A stretch of DNA of 64,000 bases from Spongilla lacustris. Taxonomy: Eukaryota > Porifera > Demospongiae > Spongillida > Spongillidae. The stretch covers positions 124,001 through 188,000 of the forward strand of contig OX442420.1 of NCBI GenBank assembly GCA_949361645.1, written 5' to 3'. The translations under genes and the position numbers were made by a program. Positions 48,952 through 60,347 of the stretch are shown piece after piece (the first letter of the stretch is position 1; each line of letters begins with the position of its first letter). Below the pieces are notes generated by a model. That model searched no databases. It saw only the letters and a list, made by a program, of their open reading frames with translations, and was not told the origin of the DNA.

Positions 48952-49447
48952 ATATCGTTTTCAGCCATTTCTCGAGGTGGGCCTTGGGCAAAAAGTGGTC
49001 AGGCTATAGCCCGCATGCCTGACCGGCGGTTACGGCCCTGCACTGACAGTACAGCAATCTCGAACGGAAGAACACGCGCTCGCAATAAGAACCTAATGGG
49101 GGGGGGGCTGAGCCCCCCCACCTCGATATTTGGGGGAGCAATAGCCCCCCCTGCCCCCCCTGCTCCGCCGCGCCTGGCCTTTCCCCAAATCAGTTAAGTG
49201 CAGAAAATGTGAATGTGCAGCTGAAGGAAGACAAGAGCAGTGCTAAGCTGCACAATGAGGCTGAAAGGAAAGTGTTGTTGAAGGAGCTGGAAAGAGTACA
49301 ACAAGAGGCGGCAGTTGTTGAGAGGCGGACGGAGGCTAAGCGTCAGGCAGTGGAGTTAGAGAGAAGGGCATCTGGGATGGGCCCACTGGTTGTTAGTCCA
49401 ACAGGACCTCCAAAAGAATGTGAGATTTGCTATATATGTTAGCAGTG

Positions 49448-49502
49448 GGGGGGGGGGGCACTAATAAGGGGGTGGGGCACTAATAAGGGGGTGGGGCACT
49501 AA
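49448..49502. repeat. 20-bp repeat GGGGGTGGGGCACTAATAAG, about 3 units
   Basis: Short G-rich array just after the donor of the LSAEN exon. The G-run plus CACTAA pattern resembles the arrays at 7762 and 15435. The next 700 bp to 50208 hold nothing that I recognise. Confidence 0.85.
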
Positions 49503-50763
49503 TAAGGTGCTAACTAATGTTAAAAAGACATGTAGAGTGCTTTATGGAATGTATTGTGTGGAGAGGTGCAAGGGGTTTGGAGGAGGAGGTGTGTTCCCTC
49601 TTCTCTGACCTGTTTGAAGTCACTTCACTTTTGAATTCAAGAACAGATAATTTTTAAAAAGGCATTGAGATAAGTCACGTGAACTGATGGATCAGATGTT
49701 TTGTTCAGTTAGGGAAACAACTTTGGCATTTCCCTTGCATGCCCCTGCCCACACATTTTCACCCAGAGTCTAGATCTGGTGTCAAATTGCACCTAGGGTG
49801 TTCTTGAAATACCACAAATTACACTGGCAGAGCGTGCTTCTAGCCACATTCAAAATAGCCCTATGCACTTTAACTGCAGTGCAGATTATAATCATCTCCA
49901 TAGGTCAGACAAATGTCAGACCAATAATCATTTAAAGACAATAAGATTTTGCCGAAAGTGGAGTACAGTTGCGAACCGTTTTGCTAGTCCATCAAAGTAC
50001 AGTCCCCATTCAAATTGTACTTTTGGTGAGAGAAAACCTATCAGAGCTAGCACAATGGTTGGTATAAAATATCTTGCAGCTGCACACATACAGTGGGTGT
50101 GGTCACTAAGTACTAGCGCAAGCAATAAATAATAATACTTTTGGTTCACACAACAAAGAGAGGAAGTAGACATGATGACCCATTTGCCTGGACAAACGTG
50201 CTCTGGGAGTGGGCGTCGGTATATCTCAGGCATATGCACGGAGGCCACACCCCTTCATTTGTTGTTCCTGCCAAGTCAAAAAAGGAAGGTGTTTTGGAGT
50301 CTGTCAAAGGCATAGCTTATAAAATGAATAATTTCAACAGAGTTAGAGAGGCCTTGCCTACATCAATGTCTGGGACATAGGAGGGAGCAGAGTTCTCTTT
50401 GACCTTCTCCCATTGCTGCTGCCTCGCTCCAAAAGCCTGGTACTGCTAAGTGTGCTAAGCCTGGCCTCTGATGGGGGTGACCTCCACAGCCCTGTGGACA
50501 TGAACCTAGAGAAGTACAGGACCAGAGGTGACCAAGACATGCTGATGGAGCCTTGCAGCAAGCTGGACTATCTCATGGTACCACCTTCTATTGCACAGTG
50601 TGATACTATTGTGGTGGGTACCCATGGCAACCAGTTACCACATGGCAGGCTAAGAGCTAAGCAACGATCAGTCCAGAAGGTGTTGAGAGGCAAGGCTGAA
50701 GAGATGGGACTAGGAGATGTGCTGTACCCCAAATGTATTGCTGTCAATGCTACAAAGCAAAGT

Positions 50764-51353
50764 CAGTGGCAGATTTAGGGAGGCCCCCCGAATATTTTTA
50801 AAAAATAAAAATATTAAAAAGCAATAAAAGTGTGAGAGAGGAAGTAAATGTTCGGCTGTGCATCAATCAAACCCTACTTTCAGAATGTCTAAACACGACG
50901 TCAACAAATGTTTTCAGCAAGAAAATGTCAATAGTAACTATGTCATATGTTTGCTCATTATAATTGAGGGCTGTATTTAAGTATACATGTATAAGTGAAT
51001 CGAAATGTTCCTGTCCTGGTCCCCAGTCCTGATGTTACTATTAGCGGCGCATATAGAGGATGTTCAATACTATTATCAGTGATGTATTGGCACATTGAAC
51101 ATATAGAGGCTGAGCTCTTGATCTGTGGCTTCCCAGCCTCGATCTGTAAATACTGTTTTAGTCAGGGGGATTTTCAGTGCATAAAGCGTTGGCTTCTGGG
51201 GAGCCCCAGGCCCCTAGGAGGAGCTTACAGCACTCCCCAATACTCCTTAGCAGGATACCCCTCTCCCAGGGTGGCTCCGCCTACAGCTTTGCCCCACCCC
51301 TTGTTCCCCCAGCTAGCATTCCTCCTTAACCATTATTCCTATATCCACCCCTG
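50764..51353 (+). mobile_element. MITE acting as an intron, plus copy
   Basis: Ends CAGTGGCAGATTTAGGG and inverse of CAGGGGTGGATATAGG. Upstream bases are AAAGT (AAGGT in the other copy), downstream AAGGT. The spliced intron would be 50762-51356: GTCAGT donor made of the target GT plus the MITE CAGT, acceptor CTGAAG made of the MITE CTG plus target AAG. Contains the GC module and the GAGCTCTTGAT...CAGCCTC block found in the 5380 MITE. Confidence 0.8.
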
Positions 51354-52398
51354 AAGGTGATGTCATAAAGATAAAACAAGCACTGGATGAATTGATCAGC
51401 AAGAGGCATGTGGAGTGCAAGAAACATATTCCCATCACTTGGTTGTGTTTTCGTGATGGCTTGAATAATCACAGCACGTGGTATATAACTAAAGAGGAGC
51501 TACTAACAGCTGCTAAGACCTATGGTATTACTGATGAGCTTGAGGTGGAGTCATTTCTGGCCATGTACTATGACTGTGGCAGCATAGTGTATTGCCCCTC
51601 TGATACTGCCAGCATCCTGCATGAACATGTGATTATTAAGCCATGCATGTTCCTGGATATGGTGAAAAGGTTATGTAACCAACACAGATCACATGAGCAT
51701 CATTTAGGATACCTTAATGTTAGAAAACCATGTAATGCGGATGACCAGTTTGTTCTTAAAGTCTTGGAAGAGGTGGACCTCCTTATCAAGGTTGATGATA
51801 GCTCAGCGTCAGAGGTAGAGTACTTTATGCCTTCCCTCTGCCCCAAGTATACCTCTCCTGCCCTGTGCAAAGGCTCATCTTCCCTCTATGCCACGTTTTC
51901 ATGTGCAACACTTCCATGCCATTACCTGGCAAGATTTATGAAGATAATTAAAGGACTGTATTCCACATGTGAGGTCACTTACAAGCACAGTGACTACTGT
52001 AATCAGTTACACCTCCAGTGGGCTGATGGTGAGAAGTCTGCAGATGTGGATATTCTGATTGTTGCTAACTACTTGGAAGTCAAGGTCAAAGGACAAGCGG
52101 ATGACCCATCAACATTGGAAGCATGCAGTGTTTTCAAATCTGCTACTATAGACTTTGCACAGTACATTAGTCAGAAGTTTCCCAATATTCAGTATCAGCT
52201 CTCTGTTGTGTGCCCCTCCAAGCCTCACTTCATCCCTTTCCATGCACTGGAGGACGTTGGTGTGAACTGTAAGGAGATGTTTTGTCCTCATTGTAAGGAA
52301 GATGTTGATCTGGGAGACAATACACTGGTGTGGCTAAGAGCTGCTTTTAAGGTATTGCCTATGCTTGGTGTGCTTTAATTAAGGTATTGTCCATTGCA

Positions 52399-52528
52399 TT
52401 GTAGTTATCAAGAGCACTCATACAAAGCTACTTACTACTTACTTTTGCAGTTTTGTAGTGTGGTTGTTGAACACCTGGGAGGGGGCATAATGCCACCTGC
52501 CCCCCAGCCCAAGTATACTAATATGGTG

Positions 52529-52566
<38 letters not shown>

Positions 52567-52736
52567 TCCCTTGCACTTGGCCAAATACAAATACTTATGT
52601 GTGGGGATCCCCTCATGTTTGGCCAAATACAAATTAAGGGGGGGGGGGGGGGGGGGGGGGGTGTAGATGTTTCTATTTCAAGACTCAAGAGGCACCATCT
52701 GCATACATGAATGTGATTATCTGTGGTCCATTTTGG
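52399..52736. repeat. Poly-G-rich intron segment
   Basis: Two G runs (about 36 and 24) separated by two related stretches with CTTGGCCAAATACAA / TTTGGCCAAATACAA. This segment corresponds exactly to the 200-N gap in the inverted copy. Confidence 0.85.
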
Positions 52737-53705
52737 CTCCCCTCGTCCCTGTGCCTGGGGACATATGCCCCCCACCCCCTCGCTACACTAGTGTACTTTT
52801 GTGTACCACATGTTGGGAAAGAACATTTAGTTATGTTTATCATTCTCTTTTCTTGGGGAAAGTTTTAGGGAACAAAATGTGCTTTTTTAAATAAAAATAA
52901 AAACTTTTAATATACAATGTTGAATACAATGTATGTCTATATTGGTTGACATTGCAGACCACAAATCAGTACTTCTGATATTCTTTCAGGGTCCAAGAAC
53001 AGCTGCATTGAAGGCAGAAGGTTGGTTGGTTATGTTTGCAACTGTAGGTGTTTTCATTCCTGGTATCTCCTGTACAGATGTTCTAACTGATGATCTAATA
53101 GTCAGGCTCTCCCATGACCTAGCCTCCCTCAAATCACACCAAATTGAGCAGCTGGGAATAGCTCTAGGCTACACCACAGCAGAGATAAAGGAAGAGATAT
53201 CTCAGCACCAAACAATGCAGGAGTTTGTATTCTCAATGTTACAGATGTGGAAAAATGGCTCCTCTCTGCCCATCAGAGAGAGGCTAACTCAAATAACTAA
53301 CCTTCATGTGATATGTGAGTCTACTGTTATTACACCTTGCATTTTCAGCTCTCTCACACACTTGTTTGCTTACATCAGCTGAACAGGTTAAACTGAGCAG
53401 TGAAGAACTCCTTGAAGTATCCCACCATGTCTCAGACTGCACCCATATTAAGAAGAGGCTGCACATTGATGACCCTGAGGCGGACTGCTACAAGGTGCTG
53501 GAGAAGTGGTCTGCTAAGGAGGGTGGTGGGGACAGAGGAAGGCTGGTGGCTGCACTGTTTGACTGTGGATATGTTAGGGTGGCTGAATTCTTACAGATGA
53601 GGTAATGATGTCATCGTGTTGTGACTCCATTACATGCCCACCCGTTCAATTTCCTGTAGGGCTATGCAGGAAGTGTATAAATGAAGTAGCCACGCCCACA
53701 AGATG

Positions 53706-54407
53706 TCTACATTCATGTGCATGCAAATACTGAGATTTATAATGTTGTTATATGGTATACATGTATATGTAAAACGTTTTGATCATGCTGTATGTGTTTC
53801 AGCATTTGATATTAAAACTCTTTGCCGGATTCCATGCAAACTAAAATAAAACTTGAATTCGATTTATCAAAATTTCATTTAAAAGTGAAAGTCTACTGCC
53901 ATTGTGTGGACGTGAATAAAAGTGTACATTTTGTGACCAAGACTTTCACTTAATGAATTATTTTATTATAAAGCCTGTTGCCAACTCAAGTTTTATTTTA
54001 ATTTCATTTTGAAGTCAAACAAGAGTTGGTAGCATATTGACTTCCCGTACCCAGCATCTCGACCACTGTACAGATGGAAAAGTGCTTCCTCCTACATGCA
54101 TGTAAGGCTTTGAAGGTGAAGAATAAGATTCTCGGAACTTCAATAGAATACAACATTGCAAAATCAGACTAATATACAGATACAGAAAGGTTTACAAAAA
54201 TAAATTACAACAGTATATGATTACCAAGTTTCTGGTCATAAGCCGACTTGCACATGCCACTGGACATCACACTAAATAAAAGTGTACATGTTGTGACAAA
54301 ACAATATGCAACTTTAAAAAGATTGAAACCCAATCAAAAAGTACGTGAAGAATTAACACATTGTACATCAATTTGATTTTGTTTATCACTGGTCCCCTTG
54401 CATATTG
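53706..54407. other. Spacer of the inverted duplication
   Basis: AT-rich 700 bp, no ORF of note. It contains two oppositely placed relatives of AAAAGTGTACAT(T/G)TTGTGAC (about 53920 and 54280) in direct orientation. No gene seen; both flanking genes converge on it with their 3' ends. Confidence 0.6.
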
Positions 54408-54500
54408 TGGGTGTGGTCACTTCATTTATATACATCCCGCATAGTCCTACAGGGAATTGAACGGGTGGGCATGTAATGGAGACACAACACAATGACATCA

Positions 54501-57500
54501 TTACCTCATTTGTAAGAATTCAGCCACCCTAACATATCCATAGTCAAACAGTGCAGCCACCAGCCTTCCTCTGTCCCCACCATCCTCCTTAGCAGACCAC
54601 TTCTCCAGCACCTTGTAGCAGTCCACCTCAGGGTCATCAATGTGCAGCCTCGTCTTAATATGGGTACAGTCTGAGACATGGTGGGATACTTCAAGGAGTT
54701 CTTCACTGCTCAGTTCAACCTGTTCAGCTGATGTAGCAAACAAGTGTGTGAGAGAGCTGAAAATGCAAGGTGTAATAACAGTAGACTCACATATCACATG
54801 AAGGTTAGTTATTTGAGTTAGCCTCTCTCTGATGGGCAGAGAGGAGCCATTTTTCCATGTCTGTAGCATTGAGAATACAAACTCCTGCATTGTTTGGTGC
54901 TGAGATATCTCTTCCTTTATCTCTGCTGTGGTGTAGCCTAGAGCTATTCCCAGCTGCTCAATTTGGTGTGATTTGAGGGAGGCTAGGTCATGGGAGAGCC
55001 TGACTATTAGATCATCAGTTAGAACATCTGTACAGGAGATACCAGGAATGAAAACACCTACAGTTGCAAACATAACCAACCAACCTTCTGCCTTCAATGC
55101 AGCTGTTCTTGGACCCTGAAAGAATATGAGAAGTACATGTACTGATATGTGGTGTGCAATGTCAACCAATATAGACATACATTGTATTCAACATTGTATA
55201 TTCCATAAAACTTTCCCCAAGAAAAGTGAATAAACATAACTTAAGTTTCTTTTTGCATCACAGGTGATAAATGTAATCTTTCCCAACATATGGTACACAA
55301 AAGTACACTAGTGTAGCGAGGGGGTGAGGGGCATATGTCCCCAGGCACAGGGATGAGGGGAGCNNNNNNNNNNNNNNNNNNNNNNNNNNNNNNNNNNNNN
55401 NNNNNNNNNNNNNNNNNNNNNNNNNNNNNNNNNNNNNNNNNNNNNNNNNNNNNNNNNNNNNNNNNNNNNNNNNNNNNNNNNNNNNNNNNNNNNNNNNNNN
55501 NNNNNNNNNNNNNNNNNNNNNNNNNNNNNNNNNNNNNNNNNNNNNNNNNNNNNNNNNNNNNNNGCATTGGACAATACCTTAATTAAAGCACACCAAGCAT
55601 AGGCAATACCTTATAAGCAGCTCTTAGCCACACCAGTGTATTGTCTCCCAGATCAACATCTTCCTTACAATGAGGACAAAACATCGCCTTACAGTTCACA
55701 CCAACCTCCTCCAGTGCATGGAAAGGGATGAAGTGAGGCTTGGAGGGGCACACAACAGAGAGCTGATACTGAATATTGGGAAACTTGTGACTAATGTACT
55801 GTGCAAAGTCTATAGTAGCAGATTTGAAAACACTGCATGCTTCCAATGTTGATGGATCATCCGCTTGTCCTTTGACCTTGACTTCCAAGTAGTTAGCAAC
55901 AATCAGAATATCCACATCTGCAGACTTCTCACCATCAGCCCACTGGAGGTGTAACTGATTACAGTAGTCACTGTGCTTGTAAGTGACCTCACATGTGGAA
56001 TACAGTCCTTTAATTATCTTCATAAATCTTGCCAGGTAATGGCATGGAAGTGTTGCACATGAAAACGTGGCATAGAGGGAAGATGAGCCTTTGCACAGGG
56101 CAGGAGAGGTATACTTGGGGCAGAGGGAAGGCATAAAGTACTCTACCTCTGACGCTGAGCTATCATCAACCTTGATAAGGAGGTCCACCTCTTCCAAGAC
56201 TTTAAGAACAAACTGGTCATTCGCATTACATGGTCTTCTAACAGTAAGGTATCCTAAATGATGCTCATGTGATCTGTGTTGGTTACATAACCTTTTCACC
56301 ATATCCAGGAACACACATGGCTTAATAATCACATGTTCATGCAGGATGCTGGCAGTATCAGAGGGGCAATACACTATGCTGCCACAGTCATAGTACATGG
56401 CCAGAAATGACTCCACCTCAAGCTCATCAGTAATACCATAGGTCTTAGCAGATGTTAGTAAGTCCTCTTTAGTTATATACCACGTGCTGTGATTATTCAA
56501 GCCATCACGAAAACACAACCAAGTGATGGGAATATGTTTCTTGCACTCCACATGCCTCTTGCTGATCAATTCATCCAGTGCTTGTTTTATCTTTATGACA
56601 TCACCTTCAGGGGTGGATATAGGAATAATGGTTAAGGAGGAATGCTAGCTGGGGGAACAAGGGGGTGGGGCAAAGCTGTAGGGCGGAGCCACCCTGGTAG
56701 GGGGGGCACCCCTGCTAGGGAGTATTGGGGAATGCTGTAAGCTCCTCCTAGGGGCCTAGAAGCCAACGCTTTATGCACTGAAAATCCCCCGACTAAAATA
56801 GTATTTACAGATTGAGGCTGGGGAGCCACGGATCAAGAGCTCAGCCTATATATGTTCAATGTGCCAATACATCGCTGATAATAGTAACATCAGGACTGGG
56901 GACCAGAACAGGATCGATACTATTTACATTTTCTTGCTGAAAACATTTGATCTAAGGTTGACGTTGCATTTAGACATTCTGAAAGTAGGGTTTGATTGAT
57001 GCACAGCCAAACATTTACTTCCTCTCTCACACTTCTAAAATATTTTTTATTAAAATAATTATTATTCTTATATTAGGGGGGCCCTCCCTAAATCTGCCAC
57101 TGACCTTGGTTTGTAGCATTTACAGCAATACATTTGGGGTACAGCACATCTCCTAGTCCCATCTCTTCAGCCTTGCCTCTCAACACCTTCTGGACTGATC
57201 GTTGTGTAGCTCTTAGCTTGCCATGTGGTAACTGCTTGCCATGGGTACCCACCACAATAGTATCACACTGTGCAATAGAAGGTGGTACCATGAGATAGTC
57301 CAGCTTGCTGTAAGGCTCCACCAGCATGTCTTGGTCACCTCTGGTCCTGTACTTCTCTAGGTTCATGTCCACAGGGCTGTGGAGGTCACCCCCATCAGAG
57401 GCCAGGCTTAGCACACTTAGCAGCACCAGGCTTTTGGAACGAGGCAGCAGCAATGGGAGAAGGTCAAAGAGAACTCTGCTCCCTCCTATGTCCCAGACAT

Positions 57501-60316
57501 TAACGTAGGTGAGGCCTCTAACTCTGGTGAAATTATTCATCTTATGAGCTAAGCTTTTGACAGCCTCCAAAACACCTTCCTTTTTTGACTTGGCAGGAAC
57601 AACAAATGAAGGGGTGTGGCCTTTCTGTGCATATGCCTGAGATATCCCGACGCCCACTCCCAGAGCACTGCCTTCAGACTTGGACACTTGCATCCAGTTC
57701 CACTTGTGGCCATCAGAGGTCAGAACAGCCTCCCGTACAGATAGACCATCATCTTTGATTATGCAATCCTTAGTAGGGATCAGGTGACTCAATATCTGGG
57801 ATTTCCCCGACAATGGCAGTCCAGTGATGACAACACAATGAAATGAAACTTCAACAGTAATGGTTTTATTGCACAATATGCTAGTGTTCAATATGCCTGT
57901 GTGTAAGAAGACATTTTCACCATTAAGAAGCAATAAAACATACAAGTGTACCATCAAACCAGAGGCAAACAGTAGGCAATGGTATGGCCGCCTACATCAG
58001 TATGGCTGCCTAGCAGCATGATGAAGCTCTAAGGTTTGTCGAACCCACAATGAACGCTGGGTTGAAGTTTCTTCTTCCACGCAATTTTTCTTCAAAAACA
58101 GAATGCGACTATAGTATGATCTAATTAGCTGGTATTGAATGCTAGTCACGTAGATGTACCAAGGATCTTTTCGTTCTCCAAAACCCACTTTTAAAACTTT
58201 AAACGATCCTGAATTCAGGATCAGTAAAACCCTGAATTCAGGATGGTGAGTTCTGCCGTTTATAACAACCATTGCTGTGAAAATTAAAACATAAAACATC
58301 AACAATGGTGCACACATTCTATAGCATGGAATAATTTTTATCATCTAGAAAGCTGCCCAAACTTCAAGGATGCATAAGCACGTTCGTTGCTCCCGCGTAC
58401 ATAAATTAAATGATTAGCAATTTATAGTTGTAATGCTTACAAAGAGCATTGAACTTATCAATTTTACTCCTTTTCACTACTTATTGGTGGTAGCACCTTC
58501 AGACTCTTGGTAGAAGTTGTATTTTTATCAAACTTGTACACAAAATAATAGAAAAGGGTAATTTATTATCACTGTCCGAGCATCCACCCCTTCTTTTTAC
58601 AATGTATGTCCCAACAGTACTGGTGACAGCATTTCTACCAATTCCAGGCATTTCTGCATCGCTCTCAACGACAGAATGCTTTTTATTTTTATTTTGCAGA
58701 GGCTAACCATCGTACCACCCGCTCTGACTCACTTCGCTTAGTCCGCCTTGAGTTGATTCGATGTTCGTACCTCCTGTGTCCCATATTGTTTAATTTGCTT
58801 ATATGGCTCTCCTTACAGATCTTAGACTTAGTAACAGTTTCTATCTTGAAAGTAAGCTTCCTGCTCTTTCCTCAACCTTATACCCAACTTTGATGGTAAC
58901 CACGGCATTATTTGCGAACGAAAAAGTAAACTAAGCCTAAACATTGTTTTTTCTAAAAGAAATAAAGATTTGAATAACTAAAATGGATAGCGCTGTTTAG
59001 ATGAAAGCCTACAGAAGCAAAATAGCAACAACAAAAAATCATCAATACCGTTCGAATTGATGTCGATACGAGCACGTAAAGTCATCCTTAATTCAGGATT
59101 TCCATCCTGAATTAAGGATGAAAATAGATTAAAGGTTAATGGTCTGAATAGTAAGGCTGCACTTCTTTGCCTCAGGCTCAATGTCAGTCTCAATTTCAAC
59201 TTGACATAATGCTTTGCCGCCATTTCTAGCCACAACAAAAACAATCGGTCCAGACATTCTTACTGCGCATGCACAGAATTGATCTGACACTTAGTGAAAT
59301 TGATCGGAAAATGTCCGATGTCTGACCGCTATCATGTGCACTGGAAGTGTACCACACTTACTGTGGTATAGAAGTAATCAATATCACATCACTGTCATTT
59401 CTGATCACTTGACTACACCACTTGCACGTAGCATAACTCACATGTAGTCATTTCAGCAACCTGTCCACCCAGCACATTTGCATGGGCACTAGCTCTGAGC
59501 ATAGCTCCTACGCGCACATCACTACTGGATATCATCAGCTGCCGCTGCTGTATTTCCCTCTCAATGCTCCTCCTGGTGAGCTCATGGTGATGGGCCTCCT
59601 GACTTAGCTCCTCCCTCAAGTGGAAGTTGTCCGCACTCAACTGCAGAGGGTAATTATATGTGTACACTGACTTACAGAGGGTAATCATACAAAACGTAAA
59701 AAAACATTCTGAGAAAGTTAGTGGTATATAGGATTTGAAGGGAATCGTGGTGCAAAAAGGAAGGGAACAAGGGATAGTACATTGTAAATGTAGTCCTATA
59801 TGTAGCAATGTAAAACATACTATTTTACATCACCATTGCCTTCAAATAACATTAGCTTTCTAAGAGAGAATGCTCTTTATATCTGGTTTTATTCATCTTT
59901 TATTAGTGAGTCCATAAATTTGTATGACAAAATCCAGCTGTTGTAATTATACACAATGCTTGCAGTTCTGTCACCCAAAGCCACACCTCACATGCACAAA
60001 GCCATCCCCCACACGTGTACCAGGCACAAAGCCAGACCTCATACATGGTGATCATTATTGAACTCACTCGTTGGGATGTCTGCTTGGCTTCATTTGTGAA
60101 TAACTCCATTTTCCTTTTAAGATTTTTCATCTGGCGACAGTGGACCTCCTTCTCACTTTTCTCCAGCTGACTTTTGTCCATCTGATTTTTCTCCAGCTGA
60201 CTTTTCTCCATCCTTGATTTTTCTCTGCTTTTGTCACTAGATATCTGTAACTAAGAACAGAATATCAGTATCTGACAACGTATGTACATGTATCTACAAC
60301 ATTTCAGTGGTGCATC

Positions 60317-60347
<31 letters not shown>

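Larger units (their letters stand above)
42633..49040. mobile_element. Middle element of the nested cluster (CAGG(C/G)CCGTAA ends)
   Basis: Left CAGGCCCGTAAG and right inverse CAGGGCCGTAACC, flanked by the direct repeat CACTG (42628-42632, 49041-49045). Without the gypsy insertion it is about 1.5 kb. The left part holds the hairpin at 42646-42707 and the GC module (GGGGAGCGCTGTAAGCTCCC) at about 42770-42835. The rest to 44041 is AT-rich, with no gene that I recognise. Confidence 0.55.
41932..49176. mobile_element. Outer element of a nested cluster (CAGG(G/C)GCGGCGGAG ends)
   Basis: Left end CAGGGGCGGCGGAGG at 41932; right end is the inverse of CAGGCGCGGCGGAGCAGG at 49176, both followed by G/C runs. 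Its own sequence would be only about 840 bp, with the rest made of later insertions. A CCGTGTTT hairpin (about 42029-42062) lies in its left part. No clean target duplication found, so the pairing is inferred. Confidence 0.5.
40063..53605 (+). pseudogene. Chimeric coiled-coil/Roc-COR-Death gene, disrupted
   Basis: Plus-strand exons: 40063-40270 (ITFENLLADYLSKPRP, matching the DPFVALLTNI exon), 40353-40499 (ends KVTSQR, matching the KQTSQR exon), 49194-49419 (LSAENVNVQLKEDKSSA, matching LSADN, same phase), then Roc 50209-50761, COR 51357-52351, Death-1 52990-53314 and Death-2 53379-53605 (stop TAA). The first three exons are clearly diverged from the minus-strand gene, but the last four are nearly identical to it, with equal exon lengths for the last three. 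The Roc exon starts abruptly at the edge of the inverted repeat without its P-loop. It has a 2-nt deletion (CACGGAGGCC) and about 110 bp later a 2-nt insertion (TTAGAGAGGCC), with an in-frame stop between. The exon 1-2 phase is also doubtful. No ankyrin exons are seen upstream. Probably non-functional, though COR and both Death domains read openly. Confidence 0.7.
50209..57690. repeat. Inverted duplication of the Roc-COR-Death half-gene
   Basis: 50209-53705 (plus) and 54408-57690 (minus) are inverted copies of about 3.3-3.5 kb with a spacer of about 700 bp. Exon lengths match (995, 325, 227 bp). Differences include amino-acid changes, Roc frameshifts in the plus copy, MITE length (590 against 495 bp) and an N gap in the minus copy. 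The divergence argues against a fold-back artefact. Confidence 0.93.
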
